A DNA stretch of 64,000 nt from assembly GCA_018105865.1 (NCBI GenBank), contig CM030868.1, forward strand, positions 5,782,928-5,846,927. The letters run 5' to 3'. Shown in pieces: positions 21,744 to 58,828 of the stretch. The first letter of the stretch is position 1. Each line of letters starts with the position of its first letter. The stretch comes from Metaphire vulgaris (lineage: Eukaryota > Annelida > Clitellata > Crassiclitellata > Megascolecidae). The position numbers and the translations under genes were made by a program. The notes under the pieces were generated by a model. That model worked only from the letters and a program-made list of their open reading frames with translations. It had not been told where the DNA came from and made no database searches.

Positions 21744-21940
21744 CAGGGTTTAATCTAGGCCGTTTCCGGAGCGGTGGAATTGCCCTTTTTACCCTCCGGA
21801 AATTTCAAATTGCCCCCGGAAATGTTGGCATACTACATCAACTAACAGCAGCCCCTAGCAGAATCCCCCCGCTTTGTTAGTTTCCCCCCCGGCTTTGTCA
21901 GTTCCCCCTTTCGGAGTCCAGGAGTCTAGATTAAACACTG
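21744..21940 (-). repeat. CAGTGTTTAATC hAT-like MITE, complete
   Basis: TIRs cagggtttaatctaggc and gtctagattaaacactg; perfect 8-bp duplication gtctgaat. Confidence 0.93.
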
Positions 21941-22214
21941 GTCTGAATAGGACTGGTCGTGGAAAAGCCGTTGAGAATTTTTGAGGAGGAGTAGGCACCA
22001 TGATCATAAGAAAATATACGTGAATGTGAGAAGAACTCCTTGATGAGCTTTTTTGCTCTCCAGATACCTTTTTTACCAGAAAAGTTGATGTGCCCCATAT
22101 TCTTAGGCGGCGATCTGCTACAAAACTTCTAGTGTCCACCTTTTAGCGGCAGACGGCGCCCCTAAATTTTTAGAAGTCAGTGAGTTTTAGTGCATTTTGG
22201 ACATAAACCAAAAC

Positions 22215-23060
22215 CTGTCATACAATGGACCAGATATCTTAAGGCGTGGGCCATCCCTCCCTCGATAGACATACTAACCATCTCATAAGATATCCATCAG
22301 GACTTTCATTTTGTTGATATCCCTCATTCTCATAGAGTAATTGGCTTTAAGCTTAGTGTGTACCGGTAGTATGAAATGGCTGGAAGGTGACATTTTGAGC
22401 TCTGTGGATCGAAATTGAGGAGGCTAATAATGATTGTTCTTGCATGATTTGATGCAATGAATGTGGGGACAAATAAAAATATGCTACTTCTCTGAAAATT
22501 TGTTCAATTACCTGAAATTTTTACATTTATATACACCCACAGTTCGATGATCCCTCCATTGGCTTCTAGCACACAGCGATTTAATTATAAATGGTGTTTT
22601 GTTGGCTGAAAACAATGAACCAGATTTCTTAAGACATGGCTCGTCCCTCTGTTGATTTACTACCCATTCCACAAGATATTCAGCAGGACTTTCATTTTGT
22701 TGATGCCCCTAATTCTCATTCAGTCATTGGCTCGTGCGTGTGGTATGAAACGGCTGGTAGGTGCCCTATTTCGAGCACTGTAAATCGAAATTGAAGGGGC
22801 CAATATCGATTGTTCTTGCATGATTTGATGCAATGAAGATGGGGACAAACGAAAATGTGGGTTTTGTCAGAGAATTTCTTCAATTCATTGAAATTTTAAC
22901 ATATCTATATACCACCTTTTCAATAGACCTTCAATTGGCTATAGATGTGACATCGCAAATTTACTATAAATGGTGTTTTTGTTGTCTATAAGACATGTCT
23001 TACAATGGACCAGATATCTTAAGATGCGGGGCATTCCTCTATCGACTTACTACGCTGCAT
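22215..23060. repeat. Diverged tandem repeat, about 385-bp unit
   Basis: The unit starts near 22224, 22609 and 22992: caatggaccagatatctta, then a ccctc..ga..tac block, tttcattttgttgat, atttgatgcaatgaa and atggtgttt. There are two full copies and one partial copy, around 80 percent alike by eye. No coding frame runs through it. Confidence 0.8.
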
Positions 23061-23216
23061 AGCTTCACAGACATTGTTGTTGACACAAACTTGAGAAACT
23101 CTTGTATATGCTAAAATTGTGGAAAATATGTGGGGGTGTCCAGCAGCTATTGGACACCTCTTAGCTCAAAGTTGGCGGTGTCCGGACACCCCGACACCTC
23201 CTGATCGCCACCTATG

Positions 23217-23406
23217 CAGTGGCGGCTCCACCGGGGAGGCCAGGGGGACCCGTGCCCCCTATTGAGTGCCTGCTCCCCCCCCAGTGGCCCCCAGTTGGGA
23301 CCCTATACTTAATGCTATATATATTAAACAACAAATGGTTGGCCCCCATGATTAGAGGTTGCCACCCCAACGGCCCCCCACTTGCCAAATCCTAGAGCCT
23401 CCACTG
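23217..23406 (+). repeat. CAGTGGCGGCTC MITE (family A), complete
   Basis: 190 bp with perfect 8-bp duplication cacctatg (23209-23216, 23407-23414). Confidence 0.95.
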
Positions 23407-23732
23407 CACCTATGCCTATATTGCAGAAACTGGTTATGCCACTGCTAACACCGCCACTATGACTACTACTACCACTACTACAATAATAATAGAAATAATA
23501 ATAAAACTAATAACAATAATAATTATTATCGGTAATATTATTATTATTACTATTACTATTATTGCAATTACTGCCAGGGGCTTCTATCCCTATTTAAGGC
23601 GGGCTCAGTGTGCGCCCGGAAAAAAATGGGGAAATATTTTGCTTTCAACGCATTAATAAGCTAAATGATGCTACTTATCTTAACTGAACTGACACTGATA
23701 TTGAATCAAAATAACACTGATCGTGACGTAAT

Positions 23733-24016
23733 CAGTGGCGTCATTTTGGGGAGGCCGTGGCCACTTAACAAATTAATTTATATGTATTCATGCGCAAAAA
23801 ATTGCAAAAATTGCACAAAAAAATTGCAAAAATATCAAAAAATTGCTAATTTGCCAACATTGGCCCTAAAATTTGCCAAAATTTTCAAAAATTGCCCAAC
23901 ATTTTTCAAAATTTTGCAAAAAATTTGCAAAAATGCCTAAGATTTGCCAAAATTTGCAAAAAATTATCCAAAAAATTATCTTGCCCCCCAAGAAAAGTGT
24001 GAAATGACGCTACTGG
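23733..24016 (+). repeat. CAGTGGCGTCATTT MITE (family E)
   Basis: TIRs cagtggcgtcatttt and gaaatgacgctactg. Flanks gacgtaat / gtcgtaat match at 7 of 8. The interior is a degenerate ttgcaaaaat-type tandem of 9-12 bp. Confidence 0.88.
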
Positions 24017-24302
24017 TCGTAATCAATGGTACATGATTTTTTTAAAATAATACAAAAGTCTACAAAGGAGCAAATTAGCAGAGGGAATTTGTAATTTGGG
24101 GGGATTTGTAATTTTGGGGGGAATTGAGCCCTTCAAGGGGGATAGAAGCCGCTGATTACTGCATATAGCGGTATTCCCAGCATTGAGGGAGTACTTTCAA
24201 CCACTGGTTTTGATCAAGATTTTTTTAGAATGCATTTTCTGAAGTTTATTTGTGGTTTGTGTTGATTTTAAAGACTTTTCAAGACATTGTAGTGTGCGAT
24301 TT

Positions 24303-49273
<24,971 letters not shown>

Positions 49274-49423
49274 TCCCGCGGCGTTACGATCACGATTGGC
49301 TTCGTATTGCGGTGGATCAGATTGTACGATTGCTTGAGCTTGACCAAGAAGCTGCATTCTGACATTTGCTATGATGGTGGGTTATCTGGAGTTGCCATTT
49401 GAGTGTTTGAATTTACTTTCCAA

Positions 49424-49427
49424 GAAG

Positions 49428-49489
<62 letters not shown>

Positions 49490-49520
49490 GACAGAGACAG
49501 AAAGAAAGATAGAGGGTCAA

Positions 49521-49564
<44 letters not shown>

Positions 49565-49670
49565 TCAACCAGAGTGTTTGAATTTACTTTTTAATAGGGA
49601 GGGGAGGGGGGAGAGAGAGACGGACAGGCAGAGACAGGGAGATAGAGACAGATAGATCATAGAGAGTCAA
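49424..49670. repeat. (GA)n / (CAGA)n low-complexity tract with internal duplication
   Basis: Purine-rich repeats. The unit gtgtttgaatttacttt followed by a GA run appears twice (49402, 49574), and gtcaaccaga three times, so a larger 150-bp unit was duplicated. Confidence 0.85.
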
Positions 49671-49679
49671 CCAGATTGC

Positions 49680-50530
49680 TTTTTTTCTAGTGTTCGAGTG
49701 GCAGTGGGTGTTTTTGACAGAAGTTGGAAATGCATTGCCGTTGAAATAAAAGGGAAGATATATTGTTACAGTAAAAGAGCAAGGGCAGTTTTACCTCAAT
49801 TTTTGTAGCAGGACCTGTCATTCTGTTGCTTATAGTATTCTTTCAAGAGTTAAGACAGTATCAGCTAGGTGCTATACATACATATACATACATTATGTTT
49901 TTGTTTCATTTTTATTTCTCTGCAATGCCACGATGAAGGCAATCATCTTTATTTCGATGGTGATTAGTTAGAACCCCCCAAATTATTTTGTTAGCCTCTG
50001 TGGTTAAGAAATGCTATTTTTGGACCAACTAGGCACTAAAATGTTACGTCATGTGTGCATTTTCATGTGTGTAATTTTTACTATCTGCTTCAATTAATTG
50101 TCAGCATATGAGGCCGAGTTGTTTATATTTTTGTGATTACTGAAAACATTACTGGAACAAGTATATTCAACGATCTCTTGAAATTGTTGTCGAACTTTCA
50201 GTTGTAGATGTGCTGGGAACAGCTTCAGTCGCGATATGTTTGTGCAACTGCTAGATATTGGAAAATGTTAGCTAAGATTTAGGAACTTTGCAGCATTTTT
50301 ATCACTATATTCTGTCTCTCGGGGATTTAACAATACAGGCTTTCTGCCTGCTTTTCTTTTACGTTTATAGCCTTAATAATATAATGGAACTGCTGATGGC
50401 AGTGGTTACACAACAGTGTCAAGAACATATTCGAATCACAGTAGGCATAGAGTTCTGTATTATATATCGTAATGAAAATTTGAAATTTTTGGTAAATTAA
50501 ATTTCTCATAATTTACAATTAAAATTTAAA
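49680..50530. other. Intergenic, nothing recognised
   Basis: Possible 3' UTR or downstream region of the CUB-LDLa gene. aataaa at 49745 could be a polyadenylation signal. Confidence 0.35.
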
Positions 50531-50532
50531 AA

Positions 50533-50620
50533 TACCGTATATACTCGTGGATAAGTCGAGAAATGTATGCTTGAAAATTCGCTTAAAACGCAGTCGACAT
50601 ATCCGCGAGTATATACGGTA
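50533..50620. repeat. 88-bp palindromic TIR element, TACCGTATATACTCG
   Basis: Perfect 15-bp inverted ends taccgtatatactcg / cgagtatatacggta. A related, longer element with taccgtattatctcg ends lies at 59956-60262. Confidence 0.9.
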
Positions 50621-50904
50621 ATTCAAAAGTATAAAGTTATATAGCTCACGTTAACAAATTATTACTTGAGTAGTTATTTTAGATGCCATTTTCATATTTG
50701 TAGCACAATTTGGTTTTTAATTAGTTGGGATATACAAATATCAGGAATTAAAATATTTAGGTCATATTTATCATGTTTGTATAAATTTTATAGAAGACAT
50801 GAATTGGTTTACACTGGTTTACAGACATTGTACATGGCAGGGAAACTTTGAAATTATTAGGTTAAACACTGTTGAATGTTTGACATTGAATTTTTATGGC
50901 AGAA

Positions 50905-51020
50905 TGGGTTATGTGCTGGAGTTGTAGGCTGATGTTGTGAGGTTCAAGCTCCATTAGCATCCCTAGTGGATTTCACACGGGCAGTATTTCATCCTATGTG
51001 ACTTTAAATTACGATATAAG
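50905..51020 (+). repeat. tRNA-derived SINE, diverged
   Basis: tgggttatgtgctggagttg, gaggttcaagctccattagc, ccctagtggatttcacacgg; same family as 47490-47640. Confidence 0.78.
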
Positions 51021-51289
51021 TTTCTAAGTTTAACCTCCAGACATGCAGATTTTTGTATAGCCCTGATGTGTGCCCTAGCATTGTTTTGGGTTTTGAGATG
51101 CCATTAGTTTAGGGCTCATCCATATAGTACATATGCAAAAAGTTTTTCAACCCCTCCTCAGAACACACCGCCACTTAGTTTAGGACGGACCCTCATTATT
51201 ATTATTATCCGACAATTTATATAGCGCAGTAGCATAACTGGAGCAAAAAGAGCGCTTTTTACAAAGGAGTCACTTTTAAGAGATGTTAA

Positions 51290-51505
51290 ATAAGTGTGTC
51301 AACCCCAGCCGACGGACTTCCCATCGCTGGAACACCACAGGGCTGGGTTTCCCGCCCTGTCACTCACGTGTCTTCAAGGCGGAGGGACGATCAAAAATGT
51401 CCGACTACTGGATCGACGGACCGCCGCTGCCCTGCAAGTGTGTTTGATATGTAGTCAGGACAGGTGGTGTCGCTCAGGGCCCGATTGTAATCAGGCACGC
51501 TGGTG
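51290..51505 (+). other. GC-rich segment, possible exon
   Basis: An island of higher GC in AT-rich DNA. One frame reads STPADGLPIAGTPQGWVSRP then VTHVSSRRRDDQKCPTTGST and ends SVFDM with a stop; another frame is open too. It could be an alternative last exon of the CUB-LDLa gene. No strong acceptor is seen upstream, so the call is weak. Confidence 0.25.
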
Positions 51506-51568
51506 ATTTTGCACTGTTTGATTTGATTTTGTGGAGAGTTCATACTTGACCATTAACTGCATAATAAC

Positions 51569-51571
<3 letters not shown>

Positions 51572-51600
<29 letters not shown>
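51572..51600. repeat. (AT)n microsatellite
   Basis: About 15 units. Confidence 0.9.
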
Positions 51601-51602
<2 letters not shown>

Positions 51603-51761
51603 AGTAGAATTTTGCGATGTTTGTCATAATGTTTTAACATCAGTATTTAATGTTTGTCTTGAAGTGTTGACATTGTTGTGTTTGTAATGCTTTGAACTTG
51701 TGCAGGAAAAAAATTGTGATTCCAATTTAAATGTGCATCACTGAATGTAAGAAACACCAGA

Positions 51762-51909
51762 CAGGGATATTTTTACACCCCCTAACAACAACCCCCTAAT
51801 TTGAGGTCGACACCTTCCAAAATTTGGTAATGTGACAATGGTATGCATACAAAATGCATACTAATTAACTCCAGACACCCCTAAATTCACAATCCTAGAA
51901 ATATCCCTG
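51762..51909 (+). repeat. CAGGGATATTTTTACACC MITE, complete
   Basis: TIRs cagggatatttttacacc and cctagaaatatccctg; perfect 8-bp duplication acaccaga (51754-51761, 51910-51917). 148 bp. Confidence 0.93.
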
Positions 51910-52182
51910 ACACCAGAATAACACGATATTCTGAATTACCTGGATAAAGTAATTAATTGCACATCAATTTATCAATTAAGTGCAACTGTTTACTGAAGCT
52001 TTGTTTGTTTTGCGAATTTTGTTTCATGAAAAGTTGGCTGCCCACATTTTTGTTGCTTGAGTTTTCCCTAATCAATATGGTTGACTGTCTGTGGGGACCT
52101 TTCACCAATGTTTTAAAACATGAATACATGGAAAATTTGTCTGCATCTCTTATAGTACAGCTGTTCTTGCATACACTGCCAT

Positions 52183-52372
52183 GGATATTTTTACACCATC
52201 CTAACATCCCCCAACACTCCCTAATCCGAGACTGACACCCCCCCCCCCCCAACACCCCCAGTCTGAGCCAGGGATGACCATTTTGCTTGTCAGACTTTTC
52301 GGGCAAGGGACCCCCAGAATATACCAACATCCCCCTCCAACAAAAAAATTTGATTATCCTAGAAATAACCAT
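52183..52372 (+). repeat. GGATATTTTTACACC-type repeat, second form
   Basis: catggatatttttacaccat, then C-rich blocks, then gattatcctagaaataacca. It shares the interior of 2478-2735. Confidence 0.75.
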
Positions 52373-52499
52373 GTACACTGATAATCCCGTTACTAGGCAA
52401 CCTCTGTACTTCCTGTATCGGGATTTATGTTGCCAGTTAATTAAGGTTCCTGCTGTGATACAGAAGCTACACTTCATTGGTTCAGGTCAGCCATGAGTA

Positions 52500-52986
52500 G
52501 AACCATGGTGATTTCTGGGTAACAATTGAATCTCCCTAAATAGTTGTAAAATCCAACCAATCCACTAGATAAAAAATGTATTTCAGACAGAAACAGACAA
52601 CATAAGTGTCTGTATAAACCATGGGTTGGGTTAGACATATCCATGTTTACAGTGGGTTTGGTAATAAAATAGGTCTTGGTTTTAGAAATTGTAATGTACT
52701 ACAGTGGGTTGGGTAAGTCAAGTAACCCTATTGTTTTCGTGAGTTGGGTCGGGTCTCAAAAACTCTCAAACACGATGGGTTTGGTTTAAAAAAATGGACC
52801 TGTGTCCTTGTCCGGACCACAAACTATGAGTCAAGATCCAATACAACAAAGTTTTATGTAAATCCATCAGAGTAAGTGGGTGAGCAGTATAATTACAGGC
52901 TGTTAATGGGTCTAGGCAATATTCCCTCTCATTTTTTTGTAGTCTGTGTGTGCAGGAAATTTCTTGTGTGCAAAATTTTACATGTA
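52500..52986. other. Intergenic, nothing recognised
   Basis: Contains gggttgggt-type G/T motifs at 52620-52790 without a clear unit. Confidence 0.4.
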
Positions 52987-52988
52987 CA

Positions 52989-53242
52989 GTGGCAGTTCCA
53001 CGTGGGGGATGAGTGGGGATTGCTTGTGAAACCTAGTTTTTGGTAAAAGTTTAGTAAAACTGACTGAAATGACCTTTTTTGCTTGTCAACCTAGTTTTCG
53101 GTAAAAGTAATCAAATTAGGGGGAAAATTCCCTCTTGCGCCCTTTTTCGGCAAAGTTTATTGATTTTTTCCTTCTATTTTCACCCCCCCCACCCCACCAA
53201 CTTTCTATGAATTCATTTCATCCCCACCAAGAACCGTCACTG
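52989..53242 (+). repeat. CAGTGGCAGTTCCACG / CGTCACTG repeat
   Basis: Inverted ends cagtggcagttccacg and ccaagaaccgtcactg. Interior tgaccttttttgcttgtca as in other families. Confidence 0.65.
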
Positions 53243-53496
53243 GGCATGTAAGAATAATTATGTATTTTTATAGCACTATTTATATTTTATAATACTCTTG
53301 GGCATCAATCAAAGGAACTTCAAATCCGAATGGTAAAAGACCGGATCAATCCAAACATCAGTCAGTGGAAGACACCGATGCAGGCTGTGGAGGAAAACCA
53401 ATCTGAAAGAGATGAGCTTTAAGTCTTGGTCCGAAAGTGCTCAGTTCATTGGAAGATCTGATGCAAAGAGGAAGAGTTCCAAAACCTTGACCTGCC

Positions 53497-53653
53497 CAGG
53501 GCTTAATTTAGGCCGTTTCCGGGAGGAATTGTTCTTCCCCAGAAATTTCAAATTCCCCCCGGAAATTTTGGCATACTACATCAACTAACAGCAGCCCCCT
53601 AGGTGACTTCCCCGGCCTTATCAGTTTCCTCCCGGAGTCTAGATTAGACGCTG
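53497..53653 (-). repeat. CAGTGTTTAATC-type hAT-like MITE, diverged
   Basis: Ends cagggcttaatttaggc and gtctagattagacgctg; flanks gacctgcc / ggcctgcg match at 6 of 8. Confidence 0.85.
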
Positions 53654-54197
53654 GGCCTGCGTCAAGAAAAATAATTACATTGTAGTCATATAACCCCCTG
53701 TATATACAACTGATAAAAAAGAAAAATTTGTAAATAATCATCTTTAATTCTTCTTGACACAAGTTTGGCAAAGCATTTAATCAACGTATCACAGAAATTT
53801 TAATAATCGTGCAGTGGAAAAAACAAAAATTCTTGGTTTCTAAAAAAATTCCAAATTCAAATATACAGAAAAATGCATAATTCAAAATACACTGTATTAA
53901 GTATCGTATAAGCTTAATTTGATCAGTTTCAGCTTTAATGAAATAGTCGAGACAAAGGATTATGTGTGGAAGTAAATAATTAGCAGCAGTTGTTATACTC
54001 CTCCTTAGCCTAACAGAGCAATTTTATTTGGTAACCAGAGAACATAAAGTATAAAACCATTCGAAACAAGAGCAGCCAGATAGTAAGGGGAGAGTAAAAA
54101 CCTTTCAAAGGCAAGAGAAGTGGCTTAAATGATATCTAATTACTTAAGCAAATTGATTAAATTCATCACTGTTTAAATAAATAACTCATGAAATTTT

Positions 54198-54260
54198 CTA
54201 ATTTCTGTAGGAGGAATACTGTCTCAGGAGAGTTGTAATTTCCTGTTGGCTCAGTTCATC
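54198..54260 (-). CDS. RMDN3: RMDN-like, last coding exon
   Basis: Acceptor taaatatatttag lies above 54260. 63 nt, phase 0: DELSQQEITTLLRQYSSYRN then TAG. Matches the E/Q-rich final helix of RMDN proteins. Found only by following phase from the upstream donor. Confidence 0.82.
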   Translation of the reverse strand, partial: DELSQQEITTLLRQYSSYRN

Positions 54261-57200
54261 CTAAATATATTAAACAAATTCTAAATTATACAATATACAA
54301 TTTTATGCATTCAAAGGAGCAGATAGTTTTAAAAAAATTATATCAGAAATACAAAAATTACATTTCTACAATGTAGCTTTGGCACACTTTGGCACACATT
54401 ATAAAGTGTCTAAGAAAAAGCAGCCACTGCAGTACTACCTTAGAAAGTGCTGTGTAAATTCACAAGATTTTACTTACTTACTGTATATGAAGAAACACGT
54501 GCCAGTGGCCTGACATTTTTACAAGACCAAAACAGTACTGCTATTCTTAGCAAGTACAAGTTAATGCTAATAAATTCACTATGTTACTTTGTTTCAATGT
54601 GAAAGTCTGCCATATTATAAACCATCATACTACCTCAAAACTGTACTAGAATACAGTCAGTGATATACTGAGAGGCATGGTAAGATTATGTGGACAGATG
54701 TGAACAGAAATTGTCTGAAACAGCATGTACCGTAGATAGTAAAAGAAGATTGAAAGAGTGCAACATCAAAAACAATGGCACTAATATTGCAGTCGGGAAT
54801 AGTGATCCTCATCGACCAAACACCATTTCAAAATGAAATACCATTTCAAAATGAAATTTTTCAAGACATGTCATGCATTTAAATAAAAGATAAAAGTAGA
54901 CTAGAAAGACATGCAGTACAGTTAAAGGCAGTCACACAGTGTTAGACACCAGATAGGATAAGGACGCCAAACAGTTTGAAACACATACGTCTTGGCCCAT
55001 TGTTGGTAGTACATCTGCCTTGTCCAACCACTGCACAGCAGTTCCATACTCGCGTTTCTGAATGTAACACTAAATAAACAGCAAAGATGACAGACACACA
55101 GCAATAAATTTAAGTGGATTTTAACAGATAAACCAACGTCATAACATTTTATGACTGAAAAGTTCTACAAAAAGTTATACTCTATTATGCCATACAGAGA
55201 CATGTACTGTAACAGACTTCAAGAGATATGCCAATCTTGAAGTGATGCATAAAACAGAATCAAAGTCATTCCATACTTACACACCTTAGCAACAAACAGC
55301 AAATTCTCTTTCCACGTTCCCGGCTTAAGCTTGTCTGCCTAAAAATTAAAAATTGTCCAAATATCTTCACATGCTAACCGCAACAAAAATTGATTGTTGA
55401 GATTTAGTCAATTCTGCTAATAAACTCAACATTGAAGCAATTATATTATGCCAAGTACATGGAATTTTAAATCTCATTTACATTTGTCAGCATTGCCAGA
55501 AGTCGAATGCCTCTGTTTCACTGCCGAAAACTGAGCAAGAAACTCGAATTCATTCGATAGAAAAATTGCATGACGTAATTCATGGACGACGCTTAAAAGG
55601 GAGGTCCGAGATTTGATTGAAATGTACTTTAGTGGGGGGGAGGGGGTCCAAGATCTGTGACAGGCTGTGACAAGGGAGAGGTAAAAACTGTCAAAAATGG
55701 CATAACCTACTTTATGGACAGTCCCTAAGCCGCACAGAAAAGAACTTTTGTCAGTGAAGTCATATAGAAGGCGTAATGCCATGACAACGGCAGACAAAAT
55801 AATATCAGTGATCTTTGGAACTGCTACAAAAAAACTACTAATTATTACCGGTACATTTCTCTTGAAATTTTACCTCAAGAAAATGTCCCAACGACTCATC
55901 TATCGTGGCTGTTGGAGGTGTGGCAAAGAGTGTCGCAGCCGCTCGCCTTTCCACCCACGACAGCATGTATACCTTATGAAGCAATGCACAACAATGACAA
56001 CACAGAACGCAATTTGGAACAAAAATGCAGCCAATTTTTGATTAAAACACAAGATCATCAGTTAGTTTGTGAAGCCAGGATTGGACCACTGCACTGCCTA
56101 AAAACCAAGTCCACGTCCCCAGAGAGTAGCACATTGCCAGAGAGAGAGAGAGAGATGAGAGAGAGAGTCCTGAGAGAGAGAGAGAGATTCCTTCCTTGAT
56201 TAGAGAGAGAGAGAGAGACATATTACCAGGGTTCTGTTGTGTTCTGAAGAGCAGATCGACAGAGACTGGTCAATCCATCACTTGAGGTGAAAACCTTTTC
56301 CATCCCTTCCTTGAGACTTATCATCGGTGATATGCTAACTAGAAATGGCCTTTATTACCAAGCAAAGAATATAAGTTCCTTAGAGTTGACATCAGTGCTG
56401 GTGAAAATAATGGAAGGACCTGCAGATGTAAACCTAGAGACCACTGGAAACTCAACAGGCTCCAGGATTTGGCAATACAAAAGTGGGGGCCGTTGGGTGT
56501 GTACTGAACAAATTTTGAATCATTAAGTTCAACCATTTGTTGTTAATTATGTAGTATGATTTTCTCAGAAACATATGCTAACTGTTATTGGCACTCTGCT
56601 TTACAAGTTCTGTTTTTACTAGCACTGAAAAATTACACAACATTAAAATCCAGTAAAAAGTAAATTTTTAATTGCTCCCCAGTATTCAGCTGATCATCTC
56701 AACATCAAAAAATCGGCTTGGTACTTGCCCCAAAGCACCAACGGCATTATGACAGAGCTAACCGACTAGTTTGCCGTTACGATTGTTCCGTTAAGACAAC
56801 AATGGCCCTTTCAATACCGATTATCTGTCTGAAATTCATACAAATTATACCATAATGTGAAATACAAGACTTTCCTTGTTCATTCACTACAACATGATTT
56901 CAACCAAACAACAAATGAATTATAACACAATCTGCAACTTTGATTCCCATGAAACTTTATAGTTTTGTCAAGATATTGAAATGAGTAGCGTTAATTGCAT
57001 GTAAAATTCTGTTTAAACACTGGCCCGTTCAACAAACCAGTGTTTAGATGGACCAATTTTATCCAGACACAGTACACAAGAACAGTGCTCGGGAAAATCT
57101 TACTTTTACTATTATTATGTCAAATCGACATCAGAACATACAGTCTTAATAATCAGCAATATGAATGTTCTGTTTAACTGCCAATGTATTTATATTTGGT

Positions 57201-58779
57201 ACCACAGAAGCTATTATCCATTTATAGCCAAAAAACAGAAGCTAAACACAAGCAGTTTTTACTAGCACTGAAGAATTACACAACATTAAAAATAAATAAA
57301 TAAATTTTAATATCCACAGTAAACTGATCATCTCAACATCAAACAAAGGCTAGTACTTACCCCAAAGCACCAACGGCCAAGCAGGTAATGACAGGGTTTA
57401 ATCTGGTTAAGCACAATTCCTGGGGAAAATTGAAATTCATTTATACCATATTGTGAAATACAAGACTTTCCTTATTCATTCACTACAACATGATTTCATA
57501 CAAACAGCAACAGCTTAACAGCAACCCCCTAGCTGACTTTCCCCCGGCCTTGTCAGTTTCCCCCCGGAGTCCGGAGTCTAGATTAAACACTGCCGGTTAG
57601 CGGACTGCTTCCAAAGTAACCTGAGCGGGACTCAGGCTGAGTGACTTATGAAAGATAATGCAGCCCAAGTGGGGCTTAGGGTGGCAGGTAAAGGAGCCAT
57701 TTACATCGTTCAGTAAGTATTTGCAACACATGTTTAGAATGTCAAAAAAACTGAGCTGTTCATAATAACTTTCCGACCAGTCTTACTTCATGTTACTGAT
57801 CCATTTCATCTGCTGCTACTTACAGATATCGAGTAACTATGAAATGTTGGAAAAGTTCTACAACAGTAACTTTGAAAAATTTACCTTCAACTCGCTAACT
57901 TCAATTCAACACCTTCGATTAAAGACAACATTAGACTTTTCAACAAGTGACCAACAAACCTTGAAATCATAGCCATTTTGTATTTTCACTTTCACACTTT
58001 CATAGTCATTTGTGCTGCCAAGGGCAATTGCATACCTGAGACCAACAAACAAAATTTAAATAAAACAGGTAATTTTTGGCGATGTTTTTGCACATTTCAC
58101 ATTAATTAATTCATTTAATACATTATAAATTATTTCTTCGTTTCCTTTGGGTCACGGCCCCTCTACCTCCCCAAATGACGCCCCTGACAATAACTATCAA
58201 ATAATCTACATTTCTATTAAAATAAACATTTTGGATTTAAAGTTATGGCTGCGTGACAACATTAGATCGAGAAAGCATGTGTGTTATTTAATCTTTTCAA
58301 CTGAATTTTATGTAAAATATCACACATTTGTTAATAAAATAACTACAGAAGTTTTTTTGATTTAATGAAACTAACTATTAATTAATTTGTTCATTTTTTA
58401 AAGTTAACTATTAAAATTAATTAATCATTAATATTTAATTAATTAGCTATTACCAATAAATAAACAAATAACTGTCAATGAGCATTAGTCAATAAGTCAG
58501 TAGGACTTAAAGCTGTTTATAAAACAAAATTTTACCATTTGTGTGCATTAGAATTCTTCTCGTCCAGCTGCAAGGCCTCTTTGGCGATATCTTTTGACGA
58601 GAAAACCAAACGCTTTTGTTCTTCTTTGTCGGTAGCACCAACAATTTGTGACCTGAAGTACGTGGCCTTAGCTAGACGCCAGACGAAATTCACGTCATTC
58701 GACAACTGAAACAATCAGTACAAGAAAAATAATACACTGCAATCCTGTAAATACATACATACACACACATGCACGTGCA

Positions 58780-58828
<49 letters not shown>

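Noticed and set aside
54932..54989. RMDN-like C-terminus by read-through (VCVSNCLASLSYLVSNTV, stop)
   Set aside because: The canonical donor gtatgt at 54988 and a phase-correct final exon at 54260-54198 that matches the family make splicing more likely.
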